Assembly: GCF_000444875.1 (NCBI RefSeq)
Contig: NC_021985.1
Location: forward strand, 6,034,170-6,098,169
Source: Streptomyces collinus Tu 365
GTDB lineage: Bacteria; Actinomycetota; Actinomycetes; Streptomycetales; Streptomycetaceae
Direction: 5' to 3'
DNA length: 64,000 nt
The notes beneath the pieces are model-generated. The model saw nothing but the letters and a program-made list of their open reading frames with translations. It made no database searches and was not told where the DNA came from. The translations under genes and the position numbers were made by a program. Positions 1 through 8,624 of the stretch are shown in pieces (the stretch's first letter is position 1; the number at the start of each line of letters is the position of its first letter).

Positions 1-805
1 GCACCCGGGTGGGCGTCTTCGTCGGCGCCTTCGTGGCCGTCTTCGACGGGGAGGGGGACGCCGAGGCGGACCTGGAGGCGGAGGCCGACGGCTTCGGCGC
101 CGCGGGCGGCGAGGCCGGGTGGCGGGTGGCGCCGCTCGTGGCCGAGCCGCCGGACGGCCCGGTCGCGGTGCCCGAGGTGCCGCCCTGCTCGGCGGCCGTG
201 TTGCCGGGGGAGGCCCCGGCCTGTACCCGGTCGCCGCCCGTGGTGTGCGTGGCGCCGCCGAGCTGGTAGTTCTGCAGGCCGGGCACCATGCCGGTGGCCA
301 CCGCCGCCGTACCGGCGAGCGCCACGGCGGCGGATATCCCGAGCAGGCTGCTGCGTACCGGCCTCCCGGCCTTCTTGCGGCGCCCGTGAACGTCGGAGGG
401 GTCGCGGTCCGACGCGAAGTCGTTCCAGTCCGAGGGGTCGCCGTACTGAGCGAAGCCGAAAGCCGGGGAGTCGTCCGTCCCGAAGTCGTCCGGCGCGGAG
501 TCGTCCGCCCTGAAGGCGCTCGCCCCGAAGTGGTCGCCGGCGGAGCGGCCGTCGTCCAGGGGGAAGCCGTTCCCGGCGGGGGACGGCGACGGCTCGTCGC
601 CGGTCGCGTAGAGGTACGCCGTGCTCGCGGCGTTGGTCTCGGCGTACGCCTCCGGGTTCAGGTAGGGCGCGATGCCCCTGGGCCGCTCACCGGCGGACGA
701 GTCCAGTGGGTGCTCGCCGCCCGTCGCCGAGTCGTACGTGTGCGTGACCCCGTTGGCGCGGCCCTTGGCGGCGCGGCCGGCGGCGGAGCGTCGGTGGCGT
801 CCCAT
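1..805 (-). CDS. Anchored Ser/Thr/Ala-rich hypothetical protein, 3' end beyond window
   Basis: The reading frame is open from an ATG at 805 down to the first base of the window, so the C-terminus is missing. It begins MGRHRRSAAGRAA, then has an acidic, polar region of about 130 residues. A basic stretch (GRRKKAGRPVR) is followed by one hydrophobic segment (LLGISAAVALAGTAAVATG), which looks like a single membrane anchor. After that comes a Ser/Thr/Pro/Ala/Gly-rich tail. This suggests a cytoplasmic N-terminus and a surface-exposed, low-complexity C-terminus. GAGGAAGAGGG just upstream supports the ATG; an in-frame GTG at 880 is an alternative. No enzymatic motif is visible and I do not recognise a function. 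Similar proteins precede acylphosphatase in Streptomyces (from memory). Confidence 0.75.
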   Translation of the reverse strand, partial: MGRHRRSAAGRAAKGRANGVTHTYDSATGGEHPLDSSAGERPRGIAPYLNPEAYAETNAASTAYLYATGDEPSPSPAGNGFPLDDGRSAGDHFGASAFRADDSAPDDFGTDDSPAFGFAQYGDPSDWNDFASDRDPSDVHGRRKKAGRPVRSSLLGISAAVALAGTAAVATGMVPGLQNYQLGGATHTTGGDRVQAGASPGNTAAEQGGTSGTATGPSGGSATSGATRHPASPPAAPKPSASASRSASASPSPSKTATKAPTKTPTRV

Positions 806-971
806 GCCCTTGCCCTCTTCCTCGTCCGCGGTCGACCCGTCCCCTGGTGGCGGTGACTCCCTCTGGCCAACCGAACTCACTCGATCGAGCGAGTTTCATA
901 TGAGATTCATTGGTTTTGGACGGTACCGCATCGCTCCCGGGCGGGATGTGTCCCAGACGACACCGGCCGGT

Positions 972-977
972 TAGGTT
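972..977 (+). promoter_or_regulatory. Leaderless-type -10 hexamer for acylphosphatase
   Basis: TAGGTT ends 6 nt before the ATG at 984. That spacing would start transcription at or next to the start codon, giving a leaderless mRNA. No clear TTGAC-type -35 is seen at 17-18 bp. Confidence 0.45.
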
Positions 978-983
978 GCACCC

Positions 984-1265
984 ATGAGCGAGGATGTTCG
1001 ACTGGTCGCCTGGGTGCGCGGACGCGTCCAAGGTGTGGGTTTCCGCTGGTTCACGCGGGCCAAGGCGCTGGAGATCGGCGGCTTGAGTGGTTTTGCTCTC
1101 AATCTGGGCGACGGCCGCGTGCAGGTCGTCGCCGAGGGCGCGCGGCACGGCTGCGAGGGACTGCTCGACTGGCTCCAGGGCGACGACACGCCCGGACGCG
1201 TCGACGGAGTCACCGAGATCTGGGACACACCCCGTGGCGGCTACGACGGCTTCGCCATCCGCTGA
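984..1265 (+). CDS. Acylphosphatase
   Basis: A 93-residue protein of the usual acylphosphatase length (EC 3.6.1.7), which hydrolyses acyl phosphates such as acetyl phosphate to acid and phosphate in the cytoplasm. The signature RGRVQGVGFRWFT near residues 13-25 contains the phosphate-binding loop and catalytic Arg. The second signature, GFALNLGDGRVQVVAEG, supplies the catalytic Asn. The C-terminal YDGFAIR matches the family end. The gene stands alone: it is divergent from the upstream hypothetical protein, and 380 bp separate it from the next gene. Confidence 0.93.
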   Translation: MSEDVRLVAWVRGRVQGVGFRWFTRAKALEIGGLSGFALNLGDGRVQVVAEGARHGCEGLLDWLQGDDTPGRVDGVTEIWDTPRGGYDGFAIR

Positions 1266-1645
1266 ACCGATTCTGTAAATCCCCGCAGGCCCCGGGGGTG
1301 CAAGGTGTCAGAGGCATATGCCCCAAGCAGAAATGGCCTGGTGGTTGCCAAGAAGGGCGTGGCGTGGCAGGCTCCGCTGGAACAGCTGATCGTCACGCCC
1401 TGAGGGCCCCGTGGAAACAGCAGCGCCGCCGCCGGACGGCCGCGCGCGCCGGGTTCGCCCACCAATACAGGGCGTGATCGTGTTGACCGTCAAACTTTTT
1501 GGTGAGACGCTGAAAGCCCCGCGCACCTTAGCTGTTTGGCATGTAAGAACCGCAGAGCAACACCCAGTGTGCCAAGCACCACGGGTGCGAATCCCTCACG
1601 ACCCAACCGCATCGGTCGGTCACTCATTGTGGAGGACCATCCATC
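1266..1645 (+). other. Intergenic region, 380 bp
   Basis: No convincing ORF or RNA gene. It should hold the promoter of the small gene at 1646; a TTGACC at 1483-1488 is a possible -35, but the matching -10 is weak. A GGGTGCGAATCCC segment near 1586 resembles a T-arm, but no tRNA fold can be built around it. Confidence 0.5.
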
Positions 1646-1849
1646 ATGGCAAAGGCGCTTCTCGGTTACGTCGGCGGCTCCGACCCGCGACTCCTCGCCG
1701 AGATGCGACGGCTCCAGCAGCGCGTACAGGACCTGGAATCCGAACTCGGACGCATCCAGGCGGAGAACGAGGCGCTGACGGCTGCCGCTTCTCACGACAG
1801 GATCATGGAGAGCATCGACGCACACCAGGCGGAGCCTGCGCTCACCTGA
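1646..1849 (+). CDS. Small coiled-coil protein, conserved hypothetical
   Basis: A 67-residue protein starting at an ATG with GGAGG at 1631-1635. The middle (LLAEMRRLQQRVQDLESELG onward, residues 17-48) has heptad-spaced Leu/Met/Val and alternating charges typical of a short parallel coiled coil. There is no membrane segment or enzymatic motif. It stands alone and is followed by a textbook intrinsic terminator, so it is expressed as a short monocistronic mRNA. Its position just before smc is conserved in streptomycetes as far as I recall, but no role can be assigned. It could be an oligomerising regulator or scaffold. Confidence 0.75.
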   Translation: MAKALLGYVGGSDPRLLAEMRRLQQRVQDLESELGRIQAENEALTAAASHDRIMESIDAHQAEPALT

Positions 1850-1943
1850 TCGCTGCATTGCTCCACGACAGCACACGCAGCGGTTGGGGTGCCCGTATCA
1901 ACCGCACAGTGTCAGGCAATCGCAACCCGGTTGTCAGAGTTGC

Positions 1944-1975
1944 AAGGGACGCTTCGGCGTCCCTTCTTTCTTTCT
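1944..1975 (+). terminator. Intrinsic terminator after the small coiled-coil gene
   Basis: A perfect 9-bp stem (1944-1952 with 1957-1965) closed by a TTCG tetraloop and followed by a T-rich run (CTTTCTTTCTTT). This is the clearest rho-independent terminator in the window. Confidence 0.92.
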
Positions 1976-2081
1976 TTCCCCCGCGCATCCTTTCACTGTC
2001 TTAACGTCTGGTGTGCCCTGTCTGTTCAATGGCGAAACCGTGCGGTTGCGAGTGTTCGTGGAGTGGGATAGCGGCGCCGGG

Positions 2082-2087
2082 TAGAGT
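2082..2087 (+). promoter_or_regulatory. Leaderless-type -10 hexamer for smc
   Basis: TAGAGT ends 8 nt before the GTG start at 2096 and no Shine-Dalgarno sequence separates them. A transcript starting at or a base or two before the GTG is expected. The -35 is not convincing. Confidence 0.4.
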
Positions 2088-2095
2088 CCAGCGCC

Positions 2096-5000
2096 GTGCA
2101 CCTCAAGGCCCTGACCCTCCGCGGATTCAAGTCGTTCGCCTCCGCGACCACGCTCCGGTTCGAGCCGGGGATCACCTGCGTCGTCGGCCCGAACGGCTCG
2201 GGCAAGTCCAACGTCGTGGACGCGCTGAGCTGGGTCATGGGCGAGCAGGGCGCCAAGTCGCTGCGCGGCGGCAAGATGGAGGACGTCATCTTCGCCGGCA
2301 CCACCGGGCGGCCGCCGCTCGGCCGCGCCGAGGTGTCCCTGACCATCGACAACTCCGACGGGGCGCTGCCCATCGAGTACGCCGAGGTCACCATCACGCG
2401 GATCATGTTCCGCAACGGCGGCAGCGAGTACCAGATCAACGGCGACACCTGCCGGCTGCTCGACATCCAGGAACTGCTCTCCGACTCCGGCATCGGCCGC
2501 GAGATGCACGTCATCGTCGGCCAGGGTCAGCTCGACTCCGTCCTGCACGCCGATCCGATGGGCCGCCGCGCCTTCATCGAGGAGGCGGCCGGTGTCCTCA
2601 AGCACCGCAAGCGCAAGGAGAAGGCGCTCAGGAAACTGGACGCGATGAAGGCCAACCTCGCGCGCGTGCAGGACCTCACCGACGAGTTGCGCCGCCAGCT
2701 GAAGCCGCTCGGCCGGCAGGCGGCGGTCGCCCGCCGGGCCGCCGTCATCCAGGCCGACCTGCGCGACGCCCGGCTGCGGCTGCTCGCCGACGACCTCGTC
2801 CGGCTGCGCGAGGCGCTGGCGGCCGAGATCGCCGACGAGGCGGCGCTGAAGGAGCGCAAGGAGGCCGCCGAGCAGGAGCTGCGCAAGGCGCTCCAGCGGG
2901 AGGCACTGCTGGAGGACGAGGTGCGCCGGCTCAGCCCGCGCCTGCAACGGGCCCAGCAGGCCTGGTACGAGCTGTCCCAGCTGGCCGAACGGGTGCGCGG
3001 CACCATCTCGCTCGCGGACGCCCGGGTCAAGAGCGCCACCTCCGCGCCCCCCGAGGAGCGGCGCGGCCGCGACCCCGAGGACATGGAGCGCGAGGCCGCC
3101 CGGATCCGTGAACAGGAGGCCGAGCTGGAGGCGGCCCTGGAGGCGGCCCAGCGGGCCCTGGACGACACCGTCTCCCACCGCGCCGAACTGGAGCGCGAAC
3201 TCGCGGTGGAGGAGCGCCGGCTCAAGGACGTCGCGCGCGCCATCGCCGACCGCCGTGAGGGCCTGGCCCGCCTCTCCGGTCAGGTCAACGCGGCCCGCTC
3301 GCGCGCCGCGTCCGCCCAGGCCGAGATCGACCGGCTGGCGGCGGCCCGGGACGAGGCCCAGGAGCGCGCGGTCCGCGCCCAGGAGGAGTACGAGACGCTG
3401 AAGGCCGAGGTCGACGGCCTCGACGCCGACGACGTGGAGCTGGCCGAGCGGCACGAGACGGCCAAGCTGCGGCTCGCCGAGGCCGAGTCGGCGCTCGGCG
3501 AGGCCCGCGAGGCGGTCACCGCGGCCGAACGCCGGCGCGCCGCGACCCAGGCCCGCCACGAGGCACTGGCCCTGGGCCTGCGCCGCAAGGACGGCACCGG
3601 GATACTGCTCGGCGCCCGGGACCGGCTCACCGGAGTCCTCGGACCGGCGGCCGAACTGCTGACGGTCACCCCCGGCCACGAGGTCGCCCTGGCCGCCGCC
3701 TTCGGCGCCGCGGCGGACGCGATCGCCGTCTCTACCCCGGCCTCGGCGGCCGAGGCGATCAGACTCCTGCGCAAACAGGACGGCGGCCGCGCCGCCCTGC
3801 TCCTGGCGGCACCCGTGGAGCGCACTGGCGCGCGCACGACGGGGAACATCCGCACGGCACCCGACCCGGGCGGACCGGGCTCCGCCGCCGAAGCGGCTCG
3901 GGCCGCCCACCCGAGCGGCTCCGTCAGCCTCCCCGCCCAGCCGGCCGCCGAGAACACCGCGATCGCACGTCCCGCGGGCGACGACACCCTCCCCTACCCC
4001 GGCGGGACGCCCTTCGCGGCCGACCTCGTTCGTGGGCCCGCCGGGCTCATGCCCGCCGTGCGGCGGCTGCTGCGCGGGATCGTCGTCGTGGGGACCTTGG
4101 AGGACGCCGAGGACCTGGTCCAGGCGCGCCCCGAGCTGACCGCCGTCACCGCCGAGGGCGACCTGCTCGGTGCGCACTTCGCGCACGGTGGGTCGGCCGG
4201 GGCGCCCAGCCTGCTGGAGGTGCAGGCGTCCGTGGACGAGGCCGCCGCCGAGCTGGCCGAGCTGGCCGTCCGGTGCGAGGAGCTGGCCGGAGCGCAGCGG
4301 GCGGCGGCCGAGCGGCGCAGTGAGAGCGCCGCGCTCGTGGAGGAGCTGGGGGAGCGCCGTCGGGCCGCCGACCGGGAGAAGTCGTCCGTGGCCCAGCAGC
4401 TCGGCCGGCTCGCCGGGCAGGCACGGGGCGCGGCGGGGGAGGCGGAGCGGTCCGCCGCGGCCGCCGCCCGCGCGCAGGAGGCGCTGGAGAAGGCCGTGGG
4501 GGAGGCCGAGGAACTGGCCGAGCGGCTGGCCGTGGCCGAGGAGATGCCGGTCGAGGAGGAGCCGGACACCTCGGTGCGCGACCGGCTCGCCGCCGACGGA
4601 GCCAACGCACGGCAGACCGAGATGGAGGCCCGGCTCCAGGCACGGACCCACGAGGAGCGGGTCAAGGGGCTCGCCGGACGCGCCGACTCCCTCGACCGCG
4701 CGGCCCGCGCGGAGCGCGAGGCACGCGCGCGTGCCGAACAGCGGCGGGCCCGGCTACGGCACGAGGCCGCCGTCGCCGAGGCCGTGGCGTTCGGCGCCCG
4801 GCAGCTCCTGGCCCATGTCGAGGTCTCCCTCGAGCGGGCCGAGCGGGAGCGGGCCGCCGCCGAGGCCGCCAAGGCCCTGCGGGAGCAGGAGCTGACCGCC
4901 GCCCGGGGCGCGGGCCGCGACCTCAAGAGCGAGCTCGACAAGTTGAAGGATTCAGTTCACCGCGGCGAGGTACTCGGAGCGGAGAAGCGGCTGCGTATCG

Positions 5001-5806
5001 AGCAGCTGGAGACCAAGGCGCTGGAGGAGCTCGGTGTCGAACCGGCGGGGCTCGTCGCGGAGTACGGCCCGCGCGAGCTCGTGCCGCCCTCGCCCGCCGC
5101 CGAGGGTGAGGAGCTGCCCGAGGACCCCGAGCACCCGCGCAACCGGCCCAGGCCGTTCGTCCGGGCCGAGCAGGAGAAGCGGCTCAAGGCCGCCGAACGG
5201 GCCTATCAGCAACTGGGCAAGGTCAACCCGCTGGCACTGGAGGAGTTCGCGGCGCTGGAGGAGCGGCACAAGTTCCTCAGCGAACAGCTGGAGGACCTGA
5301 AGAAGACCCGCGCCGATCTGCTTCAGGTGGTGAAGGAGGTGGACGAACGCGTCGAGCAGGTGTTCACCGAGGCCTACCGGGACACGGCCCGCGAGTTCGA
5401 GGGCGTCTTCGGCCGTCTCTTCCCGGGCGGCGAGGGCCGGCTCGTGCTGACCGACCCCGACAACATGCTCACCACGGGCGTGGATGTCGAGGCCCGCCCG
5501 CCGGGCAAGAAGGTCAAGCGGCTCTCCCTGCTCTCGGGCGGCGAACGGTCGCTGACCGCGGTGGCACTGCTGGTGTCGATCTTCAAGGCCCGGCCGAGCC
5601 CGTTCTACGTGATGGACGAGGTCGAGGCGGCGCTGGACGACACCAACCTCCAGCGGCTGATCCGGATCATGCAGGAGCTGCAGGAGGCCTCGCAGCTCAT
5701 CGTGATCACGCACCAGAAGCGCACCATGGAGGTCGCCGACGCGCTCTACGGCGTGTCCATGCAGGGCGATGGTGTGTCGAAGGTCATCTCGCAGCGGCTT
5801 CGCTGA
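2096..5806 (+). CDS. smc: Chromosome segregation ATPase SMC
   Basis: The condensin core subunit, which binds and organises the nucleoid with ScpA/ScpB. It has 1236 residues from a GTG start. The N-terminal ATPase half has GFKSF near residue 10 and the Walker A GPNGSGKS at 31-38. A long Glu/Arg/Ala-rich coiled coil leads to the hinge (about 500-700), then a second coiled coil. The C-terminal half has the signature LSGGE at about 1146 and Walker B FYVMDE at about 1170. It is somewhat longer than the roughly 1190 residues I expect for Streptomyces SMC. The excess is a Pro/Ala/Gly-rich insert at about residues 573-639 inside the hinge. All ATPase motifs are intact. It is preceded by a terminator and followed by the glcP promoter region, so probably monocistronic. 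Confidence 0.97.
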   Translation: MHLKALTLRGFKSFASATTLRFEPGITCVVGPNGSGKSNVVDALSWVMGEQGAKSLRGGKMEDVIFAGTTGRPPLGRAEVSLTIDNSDGALPIEYAEVTITRIMFRNGGSEYQINGDTCRLLDIQELLSDSGIGREMHVIVGQGQLDSVLHADPMGRRAFIEEAAGVLKHRKRKEKALRKLDAMKANLARVQDLTDELRRQLKPLGRQAAVARRAAVIQADLRDARLRLLADDLVRLREALAAEIADEAALKERKEAAEQELRKALQREALLEDEVRRLSPRLQRAQQAWYELSQLAERVRGTISLADARVKSATSAPPEERRGRDPEDMEREAARIREQEAELEAALEAAQRALDDTVSHRAELERELAVEERRLKDVARAIADRREGLARLSGQVNAARSRAASAQAEIDRLAAARDEAQERAVRAQEEYETLKAEVDGLDADDVELAERHETAKLRLAEAESALGEAREAVTAAERRRAATQARHEALALGLRRKDGTGILLGARDRLTGVLGPAAELLTVTPGHEVALAAAFGAAADAIAVSTPASAAEAIRLLRKQDGGRAALLLAAPVERTGARTTGNIRTAPDPGGPGSAAEAARAAHPSGSVSLPAQPAAENTAIARPAGDDTLPYPGGTPFAADLVRGPAGLMPAVRRLLRGIVVVGTLEDAEDLVQARPELTAVTAEGDLLGAHFAHGGSAGAPSLLEVQASVDEAAAELAELAVRCEELAGAQRAAAERRSESAALVEELGERRRAADREKSSVAQQLGRLAGQARGAAGEAERSAAAAARAQEALEKAVGEAEELAERLAVAEEMPVEEEPDTSVRDRLAADGANARQTEMEARLQARTHEERVKGLAGRADSLDRAARAEREARARAEQRRARLRHEAAVAEAVAFGARQLLAHVEVSLERAERERAAAEAAKALREQELTAARGAGRDLKSELDKLKDSVHRGEVLGAEKRLRIEQLETKALEELGVEPAGLVAEYGPRELVPPSPAAEGEELPEDPEHPRNRPRPFVRAEQEKRLKAAERAYQQLGKVNPLALEEFAALEERHKFLSEQLEDLKKTRADLLQVVKEVDERVEQVFTEAYRDTAREFEGVFGRLFPGGEGRLVLTDPDNMLTTGVDVEARPPGKKVKRLSLLSGGERSLTAVALLVSIFKARPSPFYVMDEVEAALDDTNLQRLIRIMQELQEASQLIVITHQKRTMEVADALYGVSMQGDGVSKVISQRLR

Positions 5807-5897
5807 CACGTGCTCTCTACACCTATCGCCATCTGTCCTACGCCGTGATTTCACTTCTTGAAGTCAAGTCGCCACGCCGTCTCGCCAAAGTCACAGA

Positions 5898-5947
5898 GCA
5901 GAGACTATTGACTTCGAAACTTGAAGGCATAGTCTCTGCAACGTTGC
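5898..5947 (+). promoter_or_regulatory. glcP promoter with overlapping operator-like inverted repeats
   Basis: A -35-like TTGACT (5908-5913) and a -10-like TAGTCT (5930-5935) are separated by 16 bp. They overlap a perfect 11-bp inverted repeat whose arms are 5898-5908 and 5929-5939. A perfect 10-bp palindrome, GCAACGTTGC (5938-5947), with a central CG like many LacI-family operators, falls where transcription should start. Repressor control of the glucose permease is inferred, not shown. Confidence 0.55.
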
Positions 5948-6023
5948 TTTTACCTTCAGGTCTCACCTGTAAGGGCTTACCCCCACGTCGGCAGCGCTGC
6001 CGACGGCCCGAGGAGTTGTACAC

Positions 6024-7442
6024 GTGACCAGCACAGCGCAGGCACCTCAGCCAGGAGCCGGGACGGCTCACCCCGAACATCTCGGGCACGTCATCTTCAT
6101 CGCGGCGGCGGCCGCCATGGGCGGTTTCCTCTTCGGCTACGACAGCTCGGTGATCAACGGCGCCGTCGAGGCCATCCGCGACCGCTACAACATCGGTCCC
6201 GCCGCTCTTGCGCAGGTCATCGCCATCGCCCTGATCGGCTGTGCCATCGGCGCGGCCACCGCCGGCCGCATCGCCGACCGGATCGGCCGCATCCGCTGCA
6301 TGCAGATCGCCTCGGTCCTGTTCACGATCAGCGCGGTCGGCTCGGCGCTGCCCTTCGCGCTGTGGGACCTCGCCTTCTGGCGCATCGTCGGCGGGTTCGC
6401 CATCGGCATGGCCTCCGTCATCGGCCCCGCCTACATCGCCGAGGTCGCTCCGCCCGCCTACCGCGGCCGGCTCGGCTCCTTCCAGCAGGCCGCGATCGTC
6501 GTCGGCATCGCCATCTCCCAGCTCGTCAACTGGGGCCTGCTCAACGCGGCCGGCGGCAACCAGCGCGGTCAGCTCATGGGCCTCGAGGCCTGGCAGGTCA
6601 TGCTCGGCGTGATGGTGATCCCCGCCGTCCTGTACGGCATGCTCTCCTTCGCGATTCCGGAGTCCCCGCGCTTCCTGCTCTCCGTCGGCAAGCGTGAGCG
6701 GGCCAAGGAGATCCTCGCCGAGGTCGAGGGCAAGGGCGTCGACCTGGACGCGCGCGTCGGCGAGATCGAGCACGCGATGCGCAGCGAGCACAAGTCGACG
6801 TTCAAGGATCTGCTCGGCGGCGGCTTCTTCTTCAAGCCGATCGTCTGGGTCGGCATCGGCCTGTCGGTCTTCCAGCAGTTCGTCGGCATCAACGTCGCGT
6901 TCTACTACTCCTCGACGCTGTGGCAGTCGGTCGGCGTCGACCCGACGCAGTCGTTCTTCTACTCCTTCACGACGTCGATCATCAACATCGTCGGCACCGT
7001 GATCGCGATGATCTTCGTGGACCGCATCGGCCGCAAGCCGCTCGCGCTCATCGGCTCGGCCGGCATGGTCGTCGGCCTGGCGCTGGAGGCGTGGGCGTTC
7101 TCCTACGACCTGGTCGACGGCAAGCTCCCCGCCACCCAGGGCTGGGTCGCCCTGATCGCCGCCCACGTGTTCGTCCTCTTCTTCGCCCTGTCCTGGGGCG
7201 TGGTGGTCTGGGTCTTCCTCGGCGAGATGTTCCCGAACCGGATCCGCGCCGCCGCCCTGGGCGTGGCCGCCTCCGCGCAGTGGATCGCCAACTGGGCCAT
7301 CACCGCGAGCTTCCCGTCGCTGGCCAGCTGGAACCTGTCCGCCACGTACATCATCTACACCGTCTTCGCGGCGCTCTCCATCCCGTTCGTCCTCAAGTTC
7401 GTCAAGGAGACGAAGGGCAAGGCCCTGGAGGAGATGGGCTGA
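6024..7442 (+). CDS. glcP: Glucose permease (MFS sugar porter)
   Basis: A 472-residue major facilitator with about 12 hydrophobic segments. Sugar-porter signatures are present: GRIADRIGR between helices 2 and 3, a PESPRFLL motif after helix 6, FVGINVAFYY in helix 7, DRIGRKP between helices 8 and 9, and the C-terminal KETKGKALEEM. It imports sugar by proton symport at the membrane. In S. coelicolor the gene downstream of smc is glcP1, the main glucose uptake system in a genus that does not use PTS for glucose; sequence and position fit that assignment. The GTG start is preceded by AGGAG at 6011-6015. Its own promoter region carries operator-like palindromes. A strong hairpin closes the unit downstream. 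Confidence 0.92.
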   Translation: MTSTAQAPQPGAGTAHPEHLGHVIFIAAAAAMGGFLFGYDSSVINGAVEAIRDRYNIGPAALAQVIAIALIGCAIGAATAGRIADRIGRIRCMQIASVLFTISAVGSALPFALWDLAFWRIVGGFAIGMASVIGPAYIAEVAPPAYRGRLGSFQQAAIVVGIAISQLVNWGLLNAAGGNQRGQLMGLEAWQVMLGVMVIPAVLYGMLSFAIPESPRFLLSVGKRERAKEILAEVEGKGVDLDARVGEIEHAMRSEHKSTFKDLLGGGFFFKPIVWVGIGLSVFQQFVGINVAFYYSSTLWQSVGVDPTQSFFYSFTTSIINIVGTVIAMIFVDRIGRKPLALIGSAGMVVGLALEAWAFSYDLVDGKLPATQGWVALIAAHVFVLFFALSWGVVVWVFLGEMFPNRIRAAALGVAASAQWIANWAITASFPSLASWNLSATYIIYTVFAALSIPFVLKFVKETKGKALEEMG

Positions 7443-7501
7443 CCCGTCCCGTGAACTCGGGGAGAAGGGCCAAGTCCCCGCTGCCCCTCTCCTCGTACTC
7501 G

Positions 7502-7544
7502 CCGCCGTCCCCGGCCCGGCCACTGCCCGGACCGGGGACGGCGG
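7502..7544. terminator. Bidirectional terminator between convergent glcP and the oxidoreductase gene
   Basis: An 18-bp GC-rich stem with one mismatch (7502-7519 with 7527-7544) and a 7-nt loop, between two convergent genes. There is no long T run, as is usual in streptomycetes. Confidence 0.8.
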
Positions 7545-7565
7545 TCCTTCATGTACAGCCCCCGG

Positions 7566-8537
7566 TCAGCCGCCCAGTGCGGGCAGCACCCGCTCGGCGA
7601 GGAGCCGCAGGCTCCGCCACCCCTCCTCCACGGGCATGCCCCCCGCCAGGGGATGCAGTACGAGACTGTCCGCGCCCAGCGCCAGGCACTCGTCCGGGGT
7701 GAGGATCCGGTACACGCCCTCCGCGCGCAGCTCGGCCACCGACGTGGCCGCCGACCGCACCGCGGAGCGGATCTGCCCCGACTGCCAGGAGGCGTACGTC
7801 CGCGCCTCGTGCAGGAAGTGCCCGCCGTACTCGGCCCACGCCCGGTCCGGGTCCTCGGCGAGGTGCAGCAGCGGGGTCTCGGCGGCCGGCATCATCGTCC
7901 AGCCCTCGGTGCCGTACTCCGCGAGCCGCTCCTTGTAGTAGGCCTCCAGCTCCGGCAGGTGCGCGCTCGGGAAGAACGGCAGGCCGAGCCGGGCGGCCCG
8001 GCGGGCCGCCGCCCGAGAGGAGCCGCCCACCAGCAGCAGCGGATGCGGGTCGGTGTACGGGCGCGGGGTGAGCCGTACCGTACGGCCCCGGTACTCGAAC
8101 TCCTCGCCGGTCCACGCCTTCAGCAGGGTCTCCAGCAGCTCGTCCTGCAGCCGGCCCCGCCGCTTCCAGTCCACGCCGAACAGGGCGTACTCCTCGGGCC
8201 GGTAGCCGATCCCGGCGACGGTCACCAGCCGCCCGCCGCTCAGCAGGTCCAGCACGGCGATCTCCTCGGCCAGCCGCAGCGGGTCGTGCAGCGGGCCGAT
8301 GACGGCCGACACCGTGACCGCGATGTTCCGGGTCGCCCCGAACACCGCGCCCGCGAAGGCGAACGGCGAGGGCAGCCAGTTGTTGTCGGCGCCGTGGTGC
8401 TCCTCGGTCTGCACGGTGGTGATCCCGTGCCCGTCCGCGTACGCGGCCATGTCCAGGGCGGCCCGGTAGCGGGCGGCGAGCGAGGCACGGCCGGCACCGG
8501 GTTCGACGAGGTTGAAACGTACGACCGTGACGGGCAT
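7566..8537 (-). CDS. LLM-class flavin-dependent oxidoreductase
   Basis: A 323-residue bacterial luciferase-like TIM-barrel monooxygenase or F420/FMN oxidoreductase. Visible family features are the N-terminal strand RFNLVEPG, TEEHHGADNNWLPSP (the conserved EHH loop), SAVIGPLHDPLRLAEEIAVL, the GGRLVTVAGIGYRPEEYALFG region that binds the flavin phosphate, and LLLVGGSSRAAARRAARLG. The substrate cannot be read from the sequence. It starts at an ATG and lies 87 bp downstream of the NCS1 permease gene on the same strand, so co-transcription is possible. Acting on a compound imported by that permease is a speculative link. Confidence 0.88.
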   Translation of the reverse strand: MPVTVVRFNLVEPGAGRASLAARYRAALDMAAYADGHGITTVQTEEHHGADNNWLPSPFAFAGAVFGATRNIAVTVSAVIGPLHDPLRLAEEIAVLDLLSGGRLVTVAGIGYRPEEYALFGVDWKRRGRLQDELLETLLKAWTGEEFEYRGRTVRLTPRPYTDPHPLLLVGGSSRAAARRAARLGLPFFPSAHLPELEAYYKERLAEYGTEGWTMMPAAETPLLHLAEDPDRAWAEYGGHFLHEARTYASWQSGQIRSAVRSAATSVAELRAEGVYRILTPDECLALGADSLVLHPLAGGMPVEEGWRSLRLLAERVLPALGG

Positions 8538-8624
8538 GGGAAGTCCCCCTCCGGTGCGGCGGTTGGAGGGGGACGGTAGCTGACGTGTCGTCAGATTGCC
8601 AGGAACGGGACGGCCCGTCCGGCG

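Noticed and set aside
1555..1615. Possible tRNA 3' half (GGGTGCGAATCCC)
   Set aside because: Only three pairs form in the T stem, position 55 is G, and no acceptor or anticodon arm can be matched upstream.
1934..4651. 905-residue minus-strand ORF antisense to smc
   Set aside because: A high-GC shadow frame with Gly/Leu/Arg bias and no domain; smc on the plus strand is certain.
5845..6027. 60-residue ORF upstream of glcP
   Set aside because: It covers the promoter and palindromes, has no codon bias and overlaps the glcP ribosome-binding site.
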